Position numbers and translations under genes: made by a program. A stretch of 19,855 nucleotides of DNA, taken from Chloroflexota bacterium (GTDB lineage Bacteria > Chloroflexota > UBA6077). The stretch lies in NCBI GenBank assembly GCA_021806765.1, contig JAJZQR010000077.1, forward strand, positions 1 through 19,855. Reading direction: 5' to 3'. Below, piece after piece: positions 6,731 through 13,610 of the stretch. Under the pieces are notes generated by a model. It saw nothing but the letters and a program-made list of their open reading frames with translations, ran no database searches and was not told where the DNA came from. Numbering within the stretch: the stretch's first letter is position 1; each line of letters begins with the position of its first letter.

Positions 6731-8818
6731 TCATTCACCCTCGTCTTCTGAGTGCCTCTCAAAGGACTGTCGGATCAGATCCATCACGTCGTCCAGTTGA
6801 GCCAACGACGAAAGGCTGACCTGCACATCCCCGTTCCCCCAGACCCCGACGCCGGTGACGTCTTTGCACAACTTCTTTGGATCATTGATCTCGTCGAACC
6901 GCATGTTGAGGGTGAGGAGGAGTGCTTTCTTCTGGGGCGCCACATCGACGAAGTTGGTGGTCGTCTTGTAAGCGATGTAGACCTTCTTGATCTCCTCCCG
7001 AACGGAGGCGTCCAGGTTCAGGATGCGGGTCCTGATATGCTCGAAGAGCGAGAGCATCTCGCCCTGCAGTCCGGGGTGGTCCGCCAGGGTGTACTTCCCG
7101 TTTGCCTGCGGTTCCACGGTCTTGCGGTAGCCGTCCAGGGTAGCGACCGGCAGCTTGGGGGCCGCCCAGACCTTCAGGGCGATACTCGCCAAGGTGGCCG
7201 CTCGGCGCCTGATCGCATCTTCGTTCCAATGGTGCAGCTGAGCCAGGCTCTCATTTAGCTGGAGCGGGCTGTGGACAAAGCCGCCAGGTATAGTGCGTTT
7301 CTCCTCGAACGGACGGTCGCTCAGCTGAGAGTTGTAGCCGGTGAGGGTGAGGTTGCCGAGGGTGTGCAGGTACCTGGCTTGCAGCTCTTCCCAGTTGGGG
7401 CCAAGTTCACGCTGCCACTCCGGGGACAGGTTCGGGTTCTGGGGCATCACATGCTCGATGGTGTAGTTCTCAACTACCACCTTCTCTTTCCGCCCGTAGT
7501 TCTCCAGCTTTCGGAGCAGGTAGTTGCGGGTGCGGAAGTTATATACGTCCTTCACGACCAGCTCTGCCGCAAACTCGTCGTCGGGTGGGAAACGACGGTA
7601 GGAGTCCTTCAGAAGGAAGGCAGCCTTGACGCTCTCTAGGTAGTTACCCCTATCCACCTCGCGAGCCAAGCCTGCAAAGGTCTTGTTCAGCGTGTTGGTG
7701 GGAATGCCGCAGATGGACCGTCTGAAGATGTAGCTCTCGACTAGTCGTAGGATCTCAAGGAGATCCTCACGAGTGACGTGGCCCTGGGCGTAGTCGTCCA
7801 GAAGTTCGAGCATGAAAGGGTAGGCGACGTTGACGCGCAGGGCGTTGATGTCGCCGAAGATCTCCTTCAGAACTTTGTCCTTCGAGCGTTCAAAGGCGAA
7901 CTGCACATAGTAGGTAGCGTAGCGGTGGATATCCGCGACGATCTCTTTGATGGGTGAACTGCTATCCTGGACGTAGGCTTTGAAGGCAGGGTAAACGTCG
8001 TTGATGTTGGGGATGCGACCGGTCTTCACCGTCAAGTAATCGCGCATGAAGCCGTCGAAAGCCTCGGGGTGCTGGGTGTCGGTGAGGGCTACCTCCATCG
8101 GGTGCCAGTAGAGGTTGTAGACCTCCTCCTGGTCTTTGACCTCTAGCCCCATCAGGACGTAGTTCCTGATGAGATCGGACTGAGACAGGTCCAGTCCGGT
8201 GGAGTTCAGACTCTCGAAGATCAACTGCGGGTTGTCATACCGCCCATCCAGGGCTACGTCCACTATCACCAGCTTGGCCAACCCATTGTAGAGGGCATCA
8301 TGGTCCATCGTTGCGTTGGCGATCCTCTCCACGAAGAACTGGTAGTTCTCGACCACTCGTGGCGATGCGCTCGATGGCAACGGCTGGTCCTCGACCAGCC
8401 GAGACAGAACCTCTCGATCGCTCTGGGTAAGGACCAGCTTGTAGCGGAGATCACCCTTGCCGTGCCGGTTCGTCAAGTAGAGATCCTGGATCTCGTCTCC
8501 CGAGACCTCGGCCGATCCGCGGTTGGCTTCAATGGCCTTGCCGAGAGCGGCGAGGAGCAACGAGACGGTGGTGAGGCGCTGTTGGCCATCGATCACCAGG
8601 TATTGCGGCAGCGTGGCGCTGGTAGGACCTTGGGTGATGTAGACGATGGAGCCGATGAAGTGGCCGAAGACCGCGTCATCTCTCGCTGCCTTCAAGATGT
8701 CGGACCACAGCTGGCTGCACTGTTTGATAGTCCAGCTGTAGGGGCGCTGGTAGATCGGGATGACGAACTGCTTGTTGCCAGACATGAAGGGCAGCAAAGA
8801 GGCTTCGACGGCTTTCAT
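6731..8818 (-). CDS. DUF262/DUF1524 GmrSD-like nuclease with DUF5655-like tail
   Basis: 695 aa from the ATG at 8818, with GGAG 9 nt upstream. The N-terminal DUF262 (ParB/sulfiredoxin-like, NTP-binding) domain shows IPIYQRPYSW near residues 20-29 and the diagnostic IDGQQR at 76-81. The C-terminal half carries a DUF1524 HNH nuclease: YTIEHVMPQN with H456, then LGNLTLTGYNSQLS. The last 110 residues (from about DHPGLQGEMLSLFEHI to VSLSSLAQLDDVMDLI) resemble DUF5655. In GmrSD-type systems the two domains together cut modified phage DNA, and related DUF262 proteins occur with other defence modules. It is transcribed from a promoter at 9014-9041 through the remains of an hsdM gene, and lies next to a RES/Xre toxin-antitoxin pair. 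The exact target is not readable. All key motif residues are present, so it is probably active. Confidence 0.9.
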   Translation of the reverse strand: MKAVEASLLPFMSGNKQFVIPIYQRPYSWTIKQCSQLWSDILKAARDDAVFGHFIGSIVYITQGPTSATLPQYLVIDGQQRLTTVSLLLAALGKAIEANRGSAEVSGDEIQDLYLTNRHGKGDLRYKLVLTQSDREVLSRLVEDQPLPSSASPRVVENYQFFVERIANATMDHDALYNGLAKLVIVDVALDGRYDNPQLIFESLNSTGLDLSQSDLIRNYVLMGLEVKDQEEVYNLYWHPMEVALTDTQHPEAFDGFMRDYLTVKTGRIPNINDVYPAFKAYVQDSSSPIKEIVADIHRYATYYVQFAFERSKDKVLKEIFGDINALRVNVAYPFMLELLDDYAQGHVTREDLLEILRLVESYIFRRSICGIPTNTLNKTFAGLAREVDRGNYLESVKAAFLLKDSYRRFPPDDEFAAELVVKDVYNFRTRNYLLRKLENYGRKEKVVVENYTIEHVMPQNPNLSPEWQRELGPNWEELQARYLHTLGNLTLTGYNSQLSDRPFEEKRTIPGGFVHSPLQLNESLAQLHHWNEDAIRRRAATLASIALKVWAAPKLPVATLDGYRKTVEPQANGKYTLADHPGLQGEMLSLFEHIRTRILNLDASVREEIKKVYIAYKTTTNFVDVAPQKKALLLTLNMRFDEINDPKKLCKDVTGVGVWGNGDVQVSLSSLAQLDDVMDLIRQSFERHSEDEGE

Positions 8819-8822
8819 GCGG

Positions 8823-8919
8823 TCACTCCAACAAGTTCAGATTCGGTGAGTTGGCCCTCAATTCGTCGGCGGCGTCCCAGAGCCGCTTCTCAACTTCGTT
8901 GTGGTTGCTGGGTATTCAT
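8823..8919 (-). pseudogene. Frameshifted, truncated start of a type I restriction methylase (hsdM)
   Basis: On the minus strand, ATG (8919-8917) has GAGGT just upstream and reads MNTQQ, then runs out of frame to a stop. One frame over, codons from about 8903 read HNEVEKRLWDAADELRANS, the hallmark N-terminus of HsdM N6-adenine methylases. Removing one C near 8904 would join the two as MNTQQHNEVEKRLW. After RANS the homology ends and the frame stops at TGA (8825-8823), 4 nt before the DUF262 ATG. Only the first 25-30 codons of a gene of about 500 codons remain. It looks like a deletion scar in which a DUF262 gene took over the promoter of an old type I restriction operon. Confidence 0.7.
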
Positions 8920-9013
8920 GAGACCTCATTGGGATCGGTTCGCGGGTTCGGAGAACTGGCCGGACAGGCGAGGAGAGGCCGTGTGCAACTACATGGGTCG
9001 TGTTGTGTGGCTC

Positions 9014-9041
9014 AGTATAGTGCGGCAACGGTAGAAGTCAA
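9014..9041 (-). promoter_or_regulatory. Promoter reading into hsdM remnant and DUF262 gene
   Basis: On the minus strand TTGACT (9041-9036) and TATACT (9019-9014) are 16 nt apart, a near-consensus sigma-70 promoter. Transcription would start near 9007, about 90 nt before the hsdM-remnant ATG and 190 nt before the DUF262 start. The stretch between this promoter and the remnant (8920-9013) shows no gene. Confidence 0.6.
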
Positions 9042-9160
9042 CGACGAGGCGCGTGTACAAGCCTGCACAGCGCTAAGGGATACCGGTGGGCACCTCTAGT
9101 CGACAGATCAGCGCGTTCGTCCCCGTCCCGATCTTGGCGGGCACGACAGCTGCAGAGGGA

Positions 9161-9188
9161 TTAGCGCGTCCTAACGCCGTGATATAAT
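9161..9188 (+). promoter_or_regulatory. Promoter of the Xre/RES toxin-antitoxin operon, with possible operator
   Basis: A perfect TATAAT -10 box at 9183-9188 lies 20 nt before the antitoxin ATG, giving a very short leader. The -35 position holds only TTAGCG (9161-9166, 16-nt spacing). An inverted repeat TTAG-N6-CTAA (9161-9174) overlaps it and could be the site for autoregulation by the antitoxin, as usual for such pairs. The upstream stretch 9042-9160 shows nothing recognisable. Confidence 0.5.
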
Positions 9189-9207
9189 GTGAGCGGAGGT
9201 GCGGATC

Positions 9208-9786
9208 ATGGCAATCTCGACGCGGGCTCTGGAACGTCTCGGCATCCACGAGCAACCTGAGGAAATCGAGAAGCTGGTCTTGGAGGCGATGGAGCAAATG
9301 GTGTCCGGCCGGTATGCCCTGGACCCCAAGCAGGACCTCACCTCCGCCGAAAAGGACGCCCTCTCCCGAGGGGGGCTGGTGTTGGAAGAGATCGACCTGG
9401 GACGAGAGGATCCTCTGTTGCGGTCATCGACAGAGTATGCCGCGCTGGTGGCATCCAGCCTCACCGTCCATCAGGTGGCCGGGATGCTGGGTGTCGACGA
9501 CAGCCGCATCCGCCAGAGGCTGGCCAATCGAACGATTTACGGCATCAAGTTGCGGGCTGGCTGGCGTATGCCGCTCTTCCAGTTTGCCGAGGGCCATCTC
9601 CTGCCGGGCATCGAACCGGTTCTCCAGCAGCTTGCCGGCGACCTTCATCCCCTCGCGGTGCTCCACTGGTTCACTCAGCCGAACCCCGATCTGATTGTCA
9701 CCGACACGGCCGCGACAAGCCCGCGAGACTGGCTGCGTTCGGGACGAGATCCGCAAGTAGTCGCCGAATTGGCTTCCGAGCTGTAG
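9208..9786 (+). CDS. Xre/MbcA/ParS-type antitoxin (partner of RES toxin)
   Basis: 192 aa from the ATG at 9208, chosen over a GTG at 9199 because GGAGGTG lies 6 nt before it. The middle (SSLTVHQVAGMLGVDDSRIRQRLA followed by NRTIYGIKLRAGWRMPLFQF) is a helix-turn-helix plus wing, expected to bind the operon's own promoter. The C-terminal part (LHPLAVLHWFTQPNPDLI, then SPRDWLRSGRDPQVVAEL) fits the DUF2384 antitoxin domain, whose last helix blocks the toxin active site. The N-terminal 75 residues form a longer extension than usual. The RES toxin begins 6 nt after the stop, in the usual antitoxin-first order. Confidence in the pairing is high; the subfamily call rests on the C-terminal motif. Confidence 0.8.
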   Translation: MAISTRALERLGIHEQPEEIEKLVLEAMEQMVSGRYALDPKQDLTSAEKDALSRGGLVLEEIDLGREDPLLRSSTEYAALVASSLTVHQVAGMLGVDDSRIRQRLANRTIYGIKLRAGWRMPLFQFAEGHLLPGIEPVLQQLAGDLHPLAVLHWFTQPNPDLIVTDTAATSPRDWLRSGRDPQVVAELASEL

Positions 9787-9792
9787 ACCGAG

Positions 9793-10419
9793 ATGGCCAA
9801 GTTCCCAGAGCCGCCAGGCCGGGCGCAACTCCTCAGGATCGGCCCCCAGCTACGCGTTCTCCCTGTCGGTACCGAGTTGTGGCGCATCTACTTCCTGGGT
9901 GGCAATCACCCCGTGCGCTGGAATGGATTTCGCTTCTACGGGCCCCTGCCTTCTGCTCGTTTCGACCACCACCTGTCGCCGGCCCAACCTCAACAGCGGG
10001 GAATCCTCTACGCGGCGACCAGCATCGTCACCTGCCTGGCTGAGGTGTTCCAGGAGACCCACGTCGTGGACATTTCCAGCAGGGATCCCTGGCTGGCCGG
10101 CTTTGCCCTGACCGCTCCTGTGGTGCTCCACGACCTCACCGGGTCCTGGCCAACAGTTGCCGGTGCCTCCATGGCGGTCAATTCGGGACCTCGGGGAAGA
10201 GCACGCCGATGGTCCCAGGCTATCTACGACGCCTACGACCAGGTGCAGGGGCTCTGGTACTGCTCCTCTATGCACGCTAATCAGCCCGCCGTAGCCATCT
10301 ACGAGCGGGCTGAGGGAGCACTCCCTGCGGTTCCTCTCTTTCATCGGGCTCTGGCAGATCCGGTCCTTCTGAGTCCCCTGCGTACCGCCGCCCAGGTTCT
10401 GGGATACCGGTTGGTCTGA
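9793..10419 (+). CDS. RES-domain toxin (NAD+-targeting type)
   Basis: 208 aa beginning 6 nt after the antitoxin. The RES domain spans nearly the whole protein: R31 in LWRIYF, then RWNGFRFYGPLPSARFDHHL, Y73 in GILYAATSIVTCLAEVF with E84, and a Ser pair near 158-159 in LWYCSSMHAN. These are the R, E and S positions that name the family. Characterised RES toxins (MbcT, ParT) degrade or transfer NAD+ and arrest growth, and are held off by the adjacent Xre-type antitoxin. All signature residues are present, so the toxin looks intact. The start has only a weak ribosome site, consistent with translational coupling. Its placement beside a DUF262 nuclease suggests a defence role, which is inference. 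Confidence 0.88.
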   Translation: MAKFPEPPGRAQLLRIGPQLRVLPVGTELWRIYFLGGNHPVRWNGFRFYGPLPSARFDHHLSPAQPQQRGILYAATSIVTCLAEVFQETHVVDISSRDPWLAGFALTAPVVLHDLTGSWPTVAGASMAVNSGPRGRARRWSQAIYDAYDQVQGLWYCSSMHANQPAVAIYERAEGALPAVPLFHRALADPVLLSPLRTAAQVLGYRLV

Positions 10420-10631
10420 CTGCAGCGACCGGCCCCCTATCGCACCCCCGAGCCTGGAGTTGCACGAGGAGCGTGGAGCGACCTAGCACACGATCGTGTA
10501 GATCGCACCCGGTTGAACCGCAACATGGTAGCACGCCGGGTTGCCACTAACAACAACAGCTATGTCCCTTCGAACAGCTGCTGGCACCGCTTTCCCGGGG
10601 TCTAACCCAAGCCAGCACTGCGACTTTCTGC
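10420..10631. other. Intergenic gap with 12-bp palindrome
   Basis: No gene was found between the RES toxin and the glycosyltransferase. A perfect palindrome ACACGATCGTGT lies at 10488-10499 and could be a regulator site. No terminator with a T-run follows the toxin gene. Confidence 0.35.
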
Positions 10632-10637
10632 TACAAT
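10632..10637 (+). promoter_or_regulatory. -10 box giving a near-leaderless transcript
   Basis: TACAAT at 10632-10637 ends 8 nt before the GTG start of the glycosyltransferase. Transcription from it would begin at or next to the start codon. No convincing -35 box and no Shine-Dalgarno are seen upstream of the GTG. Confidence 0.45.
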
Positions 10638-10645
10638 CGACCACT

Positions 10646-11347
10646 GTGAAGACTATCATCGTGATCCCCACCTACAACGAGAGGGAGAACCTTCCGGAGT
10701 TGGTCCGGCGGCTAGAGCAGCTGGGCCTCGGTCTCCACGCCCTGGTGGTGGACGACAACTCCCCCGACGGCACCGGCGACCTGGCCGAGGAACTGGCCGG
10801 CACCCGCCCCTGGCTCCAGCTGCTCCACCGCCCCGGGAAAGCCGGGTTGGGCACCGCCTACCTGGAGGGCTTCCGCCTGGCCTTGGAGCGGGGCTACGAG
10901 GCGATGGGCGAGATGGACGCCGACCTCTCCCACAACCCCACCTACCTTCCGGCCATGATGAAAGCCCTGGAGGGGGCCGACCTGGTGCTGGGCTCCCGCT
11001 ACGTGCGTGGCGGGGGAGTGCGCAACTGGGGCGTGCTACGCCGGCTGATCAGCCGCGGAGGCAGCCTCTACTCTCAGATGGTGCTGGGTGTGGGGGTCCA
11101 CGACCTGACCGGCGGCTTCAAGCTGTTCCGTCGAGAGCTGCTGGAGAAGCTGGGGCTGGACACGGTCCGCTCCAATGGCTACTCCTTCCAGATAGAGATG
11201 ACCTACCGCGCCCTCAGACGCGGCTACCGGGTGGTGGAGGTGCCCATCATCTTCGAGGACCGGCAGGTCGGCAAGTCCAAGCTCTCCCGACAGGTGGTTC
11301 TCGAGGCCATGCTCATGGTCCCCCGGCTGCGCCTAGAGCGCCGATGA
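10646..11347 (+). CDS. Polyprenol-monophosphomannose synthase-like family 2 glycosyltransferase
   Basis: 233 aa from the GTG at 10646, where homology begins (KTIIVIPTYNERENL). The open frame extends upstream to 10541, but that part has no family character. It is a GT-A fold family 2 enzyme. VVDDNSPDGTGD near residues 34-46 binds the sugar nucleotide, D91-A-D93 in GEMDADLSHNP binds the metal, and the C-terminal FEDRQVGKSKLS motif is typical of Dpm1-like catalytic subunits. It has no membrane segments, as in the soluble short form. The expected reaction is transfer of mannose or a related sugar from a nucleotide donor to polyprenyl phosphate, giving a lipid-linked sugar for export and glycosylation. 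The downstream secreted peptidase, 31 nt away on the same strand, may be co-transcribed. Confidence 0.88.
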   Translation: MKTIIVIPTYNERENLPELVRRLEQLGLGLHALVVDDNSPDGTGDLAEELAGTRPWLQLLHRPGKAGLGTAYLEGFRLALERGYEAMGEMDADLSHNPTYLPAMMKALEGADLVLGSRYVRGGGVRNWGVLRRLISRGGSLYSQMVLGVGVHDLTGGFKLFRRELLEKLGLDTVRSNGYSFQIEMTYRALRRGYRVVEVPIIFEDRQVGKSKLSRQVVLEAMLMVPRLRLERR

Positions 11348-11378
11348 GGGATCCGTCGACCGCAAAGGAGCCCTCGCG

Positions 11379-13013
11379 ATGAGCCTTCTGGCCGGGCCTT
11401 TGATGGCCCTTCTCTTCGCCCTGGCCACGGGGCTGGGGATTTCCGCCCCCGCCTCGGCAGCCACGAGACCCCACTACGACCTGCAGGTATCGCTGAACTT
11501 CCCCGCCGCCACCCTGGACGTGGCCCAGAACACGGTGTTCCGCAACGACACCGGCGTCGACCTGCCCGACCTGGTCTTCGAGGTTACGCCGGCCTACTTC
11601 CACGCCTTCTCCCTCCAATCGGCCCAGGTGGACGGCCAGGAGGTTCACAGCTCCCTGGACGGGACGGTGCTGACCTTGACGCCAGACTCGCCCCTTCCCG
11701 CGGGCGCGACCACCCAGGTGGAACTGCACTACCGGGTGAGGGTTCCCGACGGGGGCGGAAGGTTCGGCCGGGGCAACGGGATCCTGGCCCTGGGCAACTG
11801 GTTCCCCGTGCTCTCGGTCTACAGTGGGGGATGGGACCGGCACCAGTACGTGGACGTGGGGGATGCCTTCTACACCGAGGTGGCCGATTTCGACGTGACC
11901 GTGGCCAGCGATGTCCCGGTAACCATCGCCGCCAGCGCCCCTTCCACCGGCCGGGAGGGCAACAGACAGAGCTTCCACGGTGAGGGGCTGCGAGACTTCG
12001 CCATGGCCATCTCCGATCAGTACCAGGTCCGCAGCCGGCAGGTGGACGGGATCCAGATCAACGCCTACGGACCCAACGCAGCCCGGCTGGAGGTGTACCT
12101 GACCGAGGCGGCCACGACCCTCCACTGGTACTCCACCCACCTGGTGCCCTATCCCTACCCGACCTTCAGCATAGCCGAGGTCTCCGCAGCGAACGGGGTG
12201 GCCACGGCCCAGGAGTACCCCGCCATGATCATGCTCTACCCCGCCCTGGGGGCGGATGGTGGCGGCACCGGAAGCTATTCCGAGTACACCGTCGGCCACG
12301 AGGTGGCCCACCAGTGGTTCTATTCCCTGGTAGGGGACGACCAGGTCCACGATCCCTGGCTGGACGAGGCGCTGGCCAGCTACGTAGACCTGCTGTTCTA
12401 CAAGGACCAGTCCCCCTCGTCCTTCGACTACTACATGGGGCGCACCCTGGCGGGCTACCGCTCCAGGGTGGCGGCAGGGACCGACCGGCCGGTCAATACC
12501 ACCATCTACGACTACCCGAACGACCTCCCCTACTTCGACATCGTCTATCGCAAGGGGGCCATATTCCTGGACAAGCTGCGGACCCTGATGGGGGACGAAA
12601 AGTTCTTCGCCCTGCTGCGGGACTACCTGCAGACCTATTCCAACAAGGTGGCCCTCCCCCGGACCTTCCTGGACATGGCCTACACCAGGGTCGGGCCCGA
12701 CCTGCCACCCCTGGTGGCCCGCTACTTCAGCTACGGGGCCTTCGCCGGCGGCAACGGCTACCAGTTGGACGTCAGATGGCCGGATCAGCTCACCACCGGC
12801 GGTTCGGCCACCCTCAGCTACCGGGCGGGTTTCCCAGTAGCCAGCGTGAAGGTGTGGCTGGACGACCGGCTGATCTACCAGGGATCGGGTGAGAATCCCG
12901 TGCAACTCTCCCTGGACGGGGTGGAGGAGGGGGACTACATCCTGAGGCTGGACCTGCGGGACAGCGAGGGTGCCCTCTACCAGCGAGCGGAGAGGGTGAA
13001 GGTAGAGCGTTGA
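11379..13013 (+). CDS. Secreted M1-family zinc metallopeptidase
   Basis: 544 aa; ATG at 11379 with AAAGGAG upstream. Residues 1-28 form a signal peptide (hydrophobic LLAGPLMALLFALATGLGI, then an ASA-A cleavage site), so the enzyme is exported. An all-beta N-terminal domain (about 30-225) precedes the thermolysin-like domain. Zinc ligands are H307 and H311 in HEVAHQWF and E330 in WLDEALASY, with the canonical 18 residues between H311 and E330. The exopeptidase GAMEN motif appears as TAQEY (about 276-280), keeping the Glu. The last ~100 residues look like a small beta sandwich (GGSATLSYRAGFPVASVKVW). M1 enzymes trim N-terminal residues from peptides, so extracellular peptide use is likely. Length is short compared with about 850 aa for aminopeptidase N, but usual for this bacterial branch. 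Confidence 0.9.
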   Translation: MSLLAGPLMALLFALATGLGISAPASAATRPHYDLQVSLNFPAATLDVAQNTVFRNDTGVDLPDLVFEVTPAYFHAFSLQSAQVDGQEVHSSLDGTVLTLTPDSPLPAGATTQVELHYRVRVPDGGGRFGRGNGILALGNWFPVLSVYSGGWDRHQYVDVGDAFYTEVADFDVTVASDVPVTIAASAPSTGREGNRQSFHGEGLRDFAMAISDQYQVRSRQVDGIQINAYGPNAARLEVYLTEAATTLHWYSTHLVPYPYPTFSIAEVSAANGVATAQEYPAMIMLYPALGADGGGTGSYSEYTVGHEVAHQWFYSLVGDDQVHDPWLDEALASYVDLLFYKDQSPSSFDYYMGRTLAGYRSRVAAGTDRPVNTTIYDYPNDLPYFDIVYRKGAIFLDKLRTLMGDEKFFALLRDYLQTYSNKVALPRTFLDMAYTRVGPDLPPLVARYFSYGAFAGGNGYQLDVRWPDQLTTGGSATLSYRAGFPVASVKVWLDDRLIYQGSGENPVQLSLDGVEEGDYILRLDLRDSEGALYQRAERVKVER

Positions 13014-13025
13014 CCCTCACCCCGA

Positions 13026-13046
13026 CCCTCTCCCAAGGGGAGAGGG
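13026..13046. terminator. Hairpin at the convergent junction
   Basis: CCCTCTCCC and GGGAGAGGG form a 9-bp stem with a 3-nt loop, 12 nt after the M1 peptidase stop. There is no T-run on either strand, so termination by it alone is uncertain. The motif is also a common bacterial intergenic repeat. Confidence 0.45.
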
Positions 13047-13068
13047 GGGGATAATACCCTCTCCCTCA

Positions 13069-13097
13069 GGGTTAGGGTTAGGGTGAGGGTGAGGGTG
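13069..13097. repeat. Telomere-like GGGTTA/GGGTGA hexamer repeats
   Basis: The plus strand reads GGGTTA twice, GGGTGA twice and then GGGTG, ending at the OsmC stop codon. Five G3 runs spaced by three bases could fold into a G-quadruplex on the plus strand. The units sit between two convergent genes. Confidence 0.75.
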
Positions 13098-13517
13098 TCA
13101 TCCCTCCTCGATGATCCGGTACGAGGTCCCGATCTTCGCCGTCTTCCCCAGCATCGCCGAGGCCGAGCAGTACTTCTCCTCGGATAGCCGAATGGCCCGC
13201 TGCAGGGCATCCTCGGAGATGTGGTGGCCCCGCACCACGTACTCCACCCGAATGTGGGTGTAAACCTTTGGGTCCTGCTCGGCCCGATCTCCGTTCACGA
13301 CCACCTCGAAGCCGGTGACCTCCTGGCGGGACTTCCTCAAGATAGAGATGACGTCCAGGGCGGTGCAGCCCGCCAGACCGGCCAGCAGCAGCTCCATCGG
13401 ACGCGCCCCCCGTCCCGTGCCCCCCTGCTCCGGCGACGCATCGATCTCCAGGTGGTAGCCCGAACCAACGGAGACGTCGAAGTGCATCCCCTGGGTAAGG
13501 GTCGCTTTAGCTTCCAT
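13098..13517 (-). CDS. OsmC/Ohr-family peroxiredoxin-like protein
   Basis: 139 aa, the usual OsmC length. The two family cysteines are present: C51 in LLLAGLAGCTALDVISIL and C117 in SEEKYCSASAMLGK, on the two long helices that face each other in the dimer. The GxGARPMELLLAG stretch is characteristic. OsmC/Ohr proteins reduce organic hydroperoxides using this thiol pair and are recycled by lipoyl or other dithiols. The ATG at 13517 has AGGAGG about 8 nt upstream. It lies downstream of thioredoxin reductase on the same strand, separated by a gap of 93 nt containing a 28-bp palindrome, so co-transcription is possible but not certain. Whether it favours organic or inorganic peroxide cannot be told. 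Confidence 0.9.
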   Translation of the reverse strand: MEAKATLTQGMHFDVSVGSGYHLEIDASPEQGGTGRGARPMELLLAGLAGCTALDVISILRKSRQEVTGFEVVVNGDRAEQDPKVYTHIRVEYVVRGHHISEDALQRAIRLSEEKYCSASAMLGKTAKIGTSYRIIEEG

Positions 13518-13547
13518 GATGGTATCCTCCTGTCTGAAGAGCTAGCA

Positions 13548-13575
13548 GTAGGGGCGACCGGCCGGTCGCCCCTAC
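13548..13575. repeat. 28-bp perfect palindrome between trxB and osmC
   Basis: A 14-bp arm GTAGGGGCGACCGG is followed directly by its exact reverse complement with no loop. It resembles the dispersed GTAGGGGCGA-type palindromic elements found between genes in several phyla. As RNA it would form a very stable hairpin, but no T-run follows. It may separate expression of trxB and osmC. Confidence 0.8.
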
Positions 13576-13610
13576 AGATTGCCTGTTGCCTTGTGACCCC
13601 TGGCCGGTTA

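Noticed and set aside
11313..12905. Minus-strand open frame of 530 codons across the M1 peptidase
   Set aside because: It is a low-complexity Gly/Val/Gln-rich shadow. The plus strand has a signal peptide and a perfect HExxH-x18-E site.
13020..13097. CRISPR-like or satellite array from CCCTCTCCC and GGGTTA repeats
   Set aside because: Units are 6-9 bp without spacers. It is a simple repeat and hairpin, not a CRISPR array.
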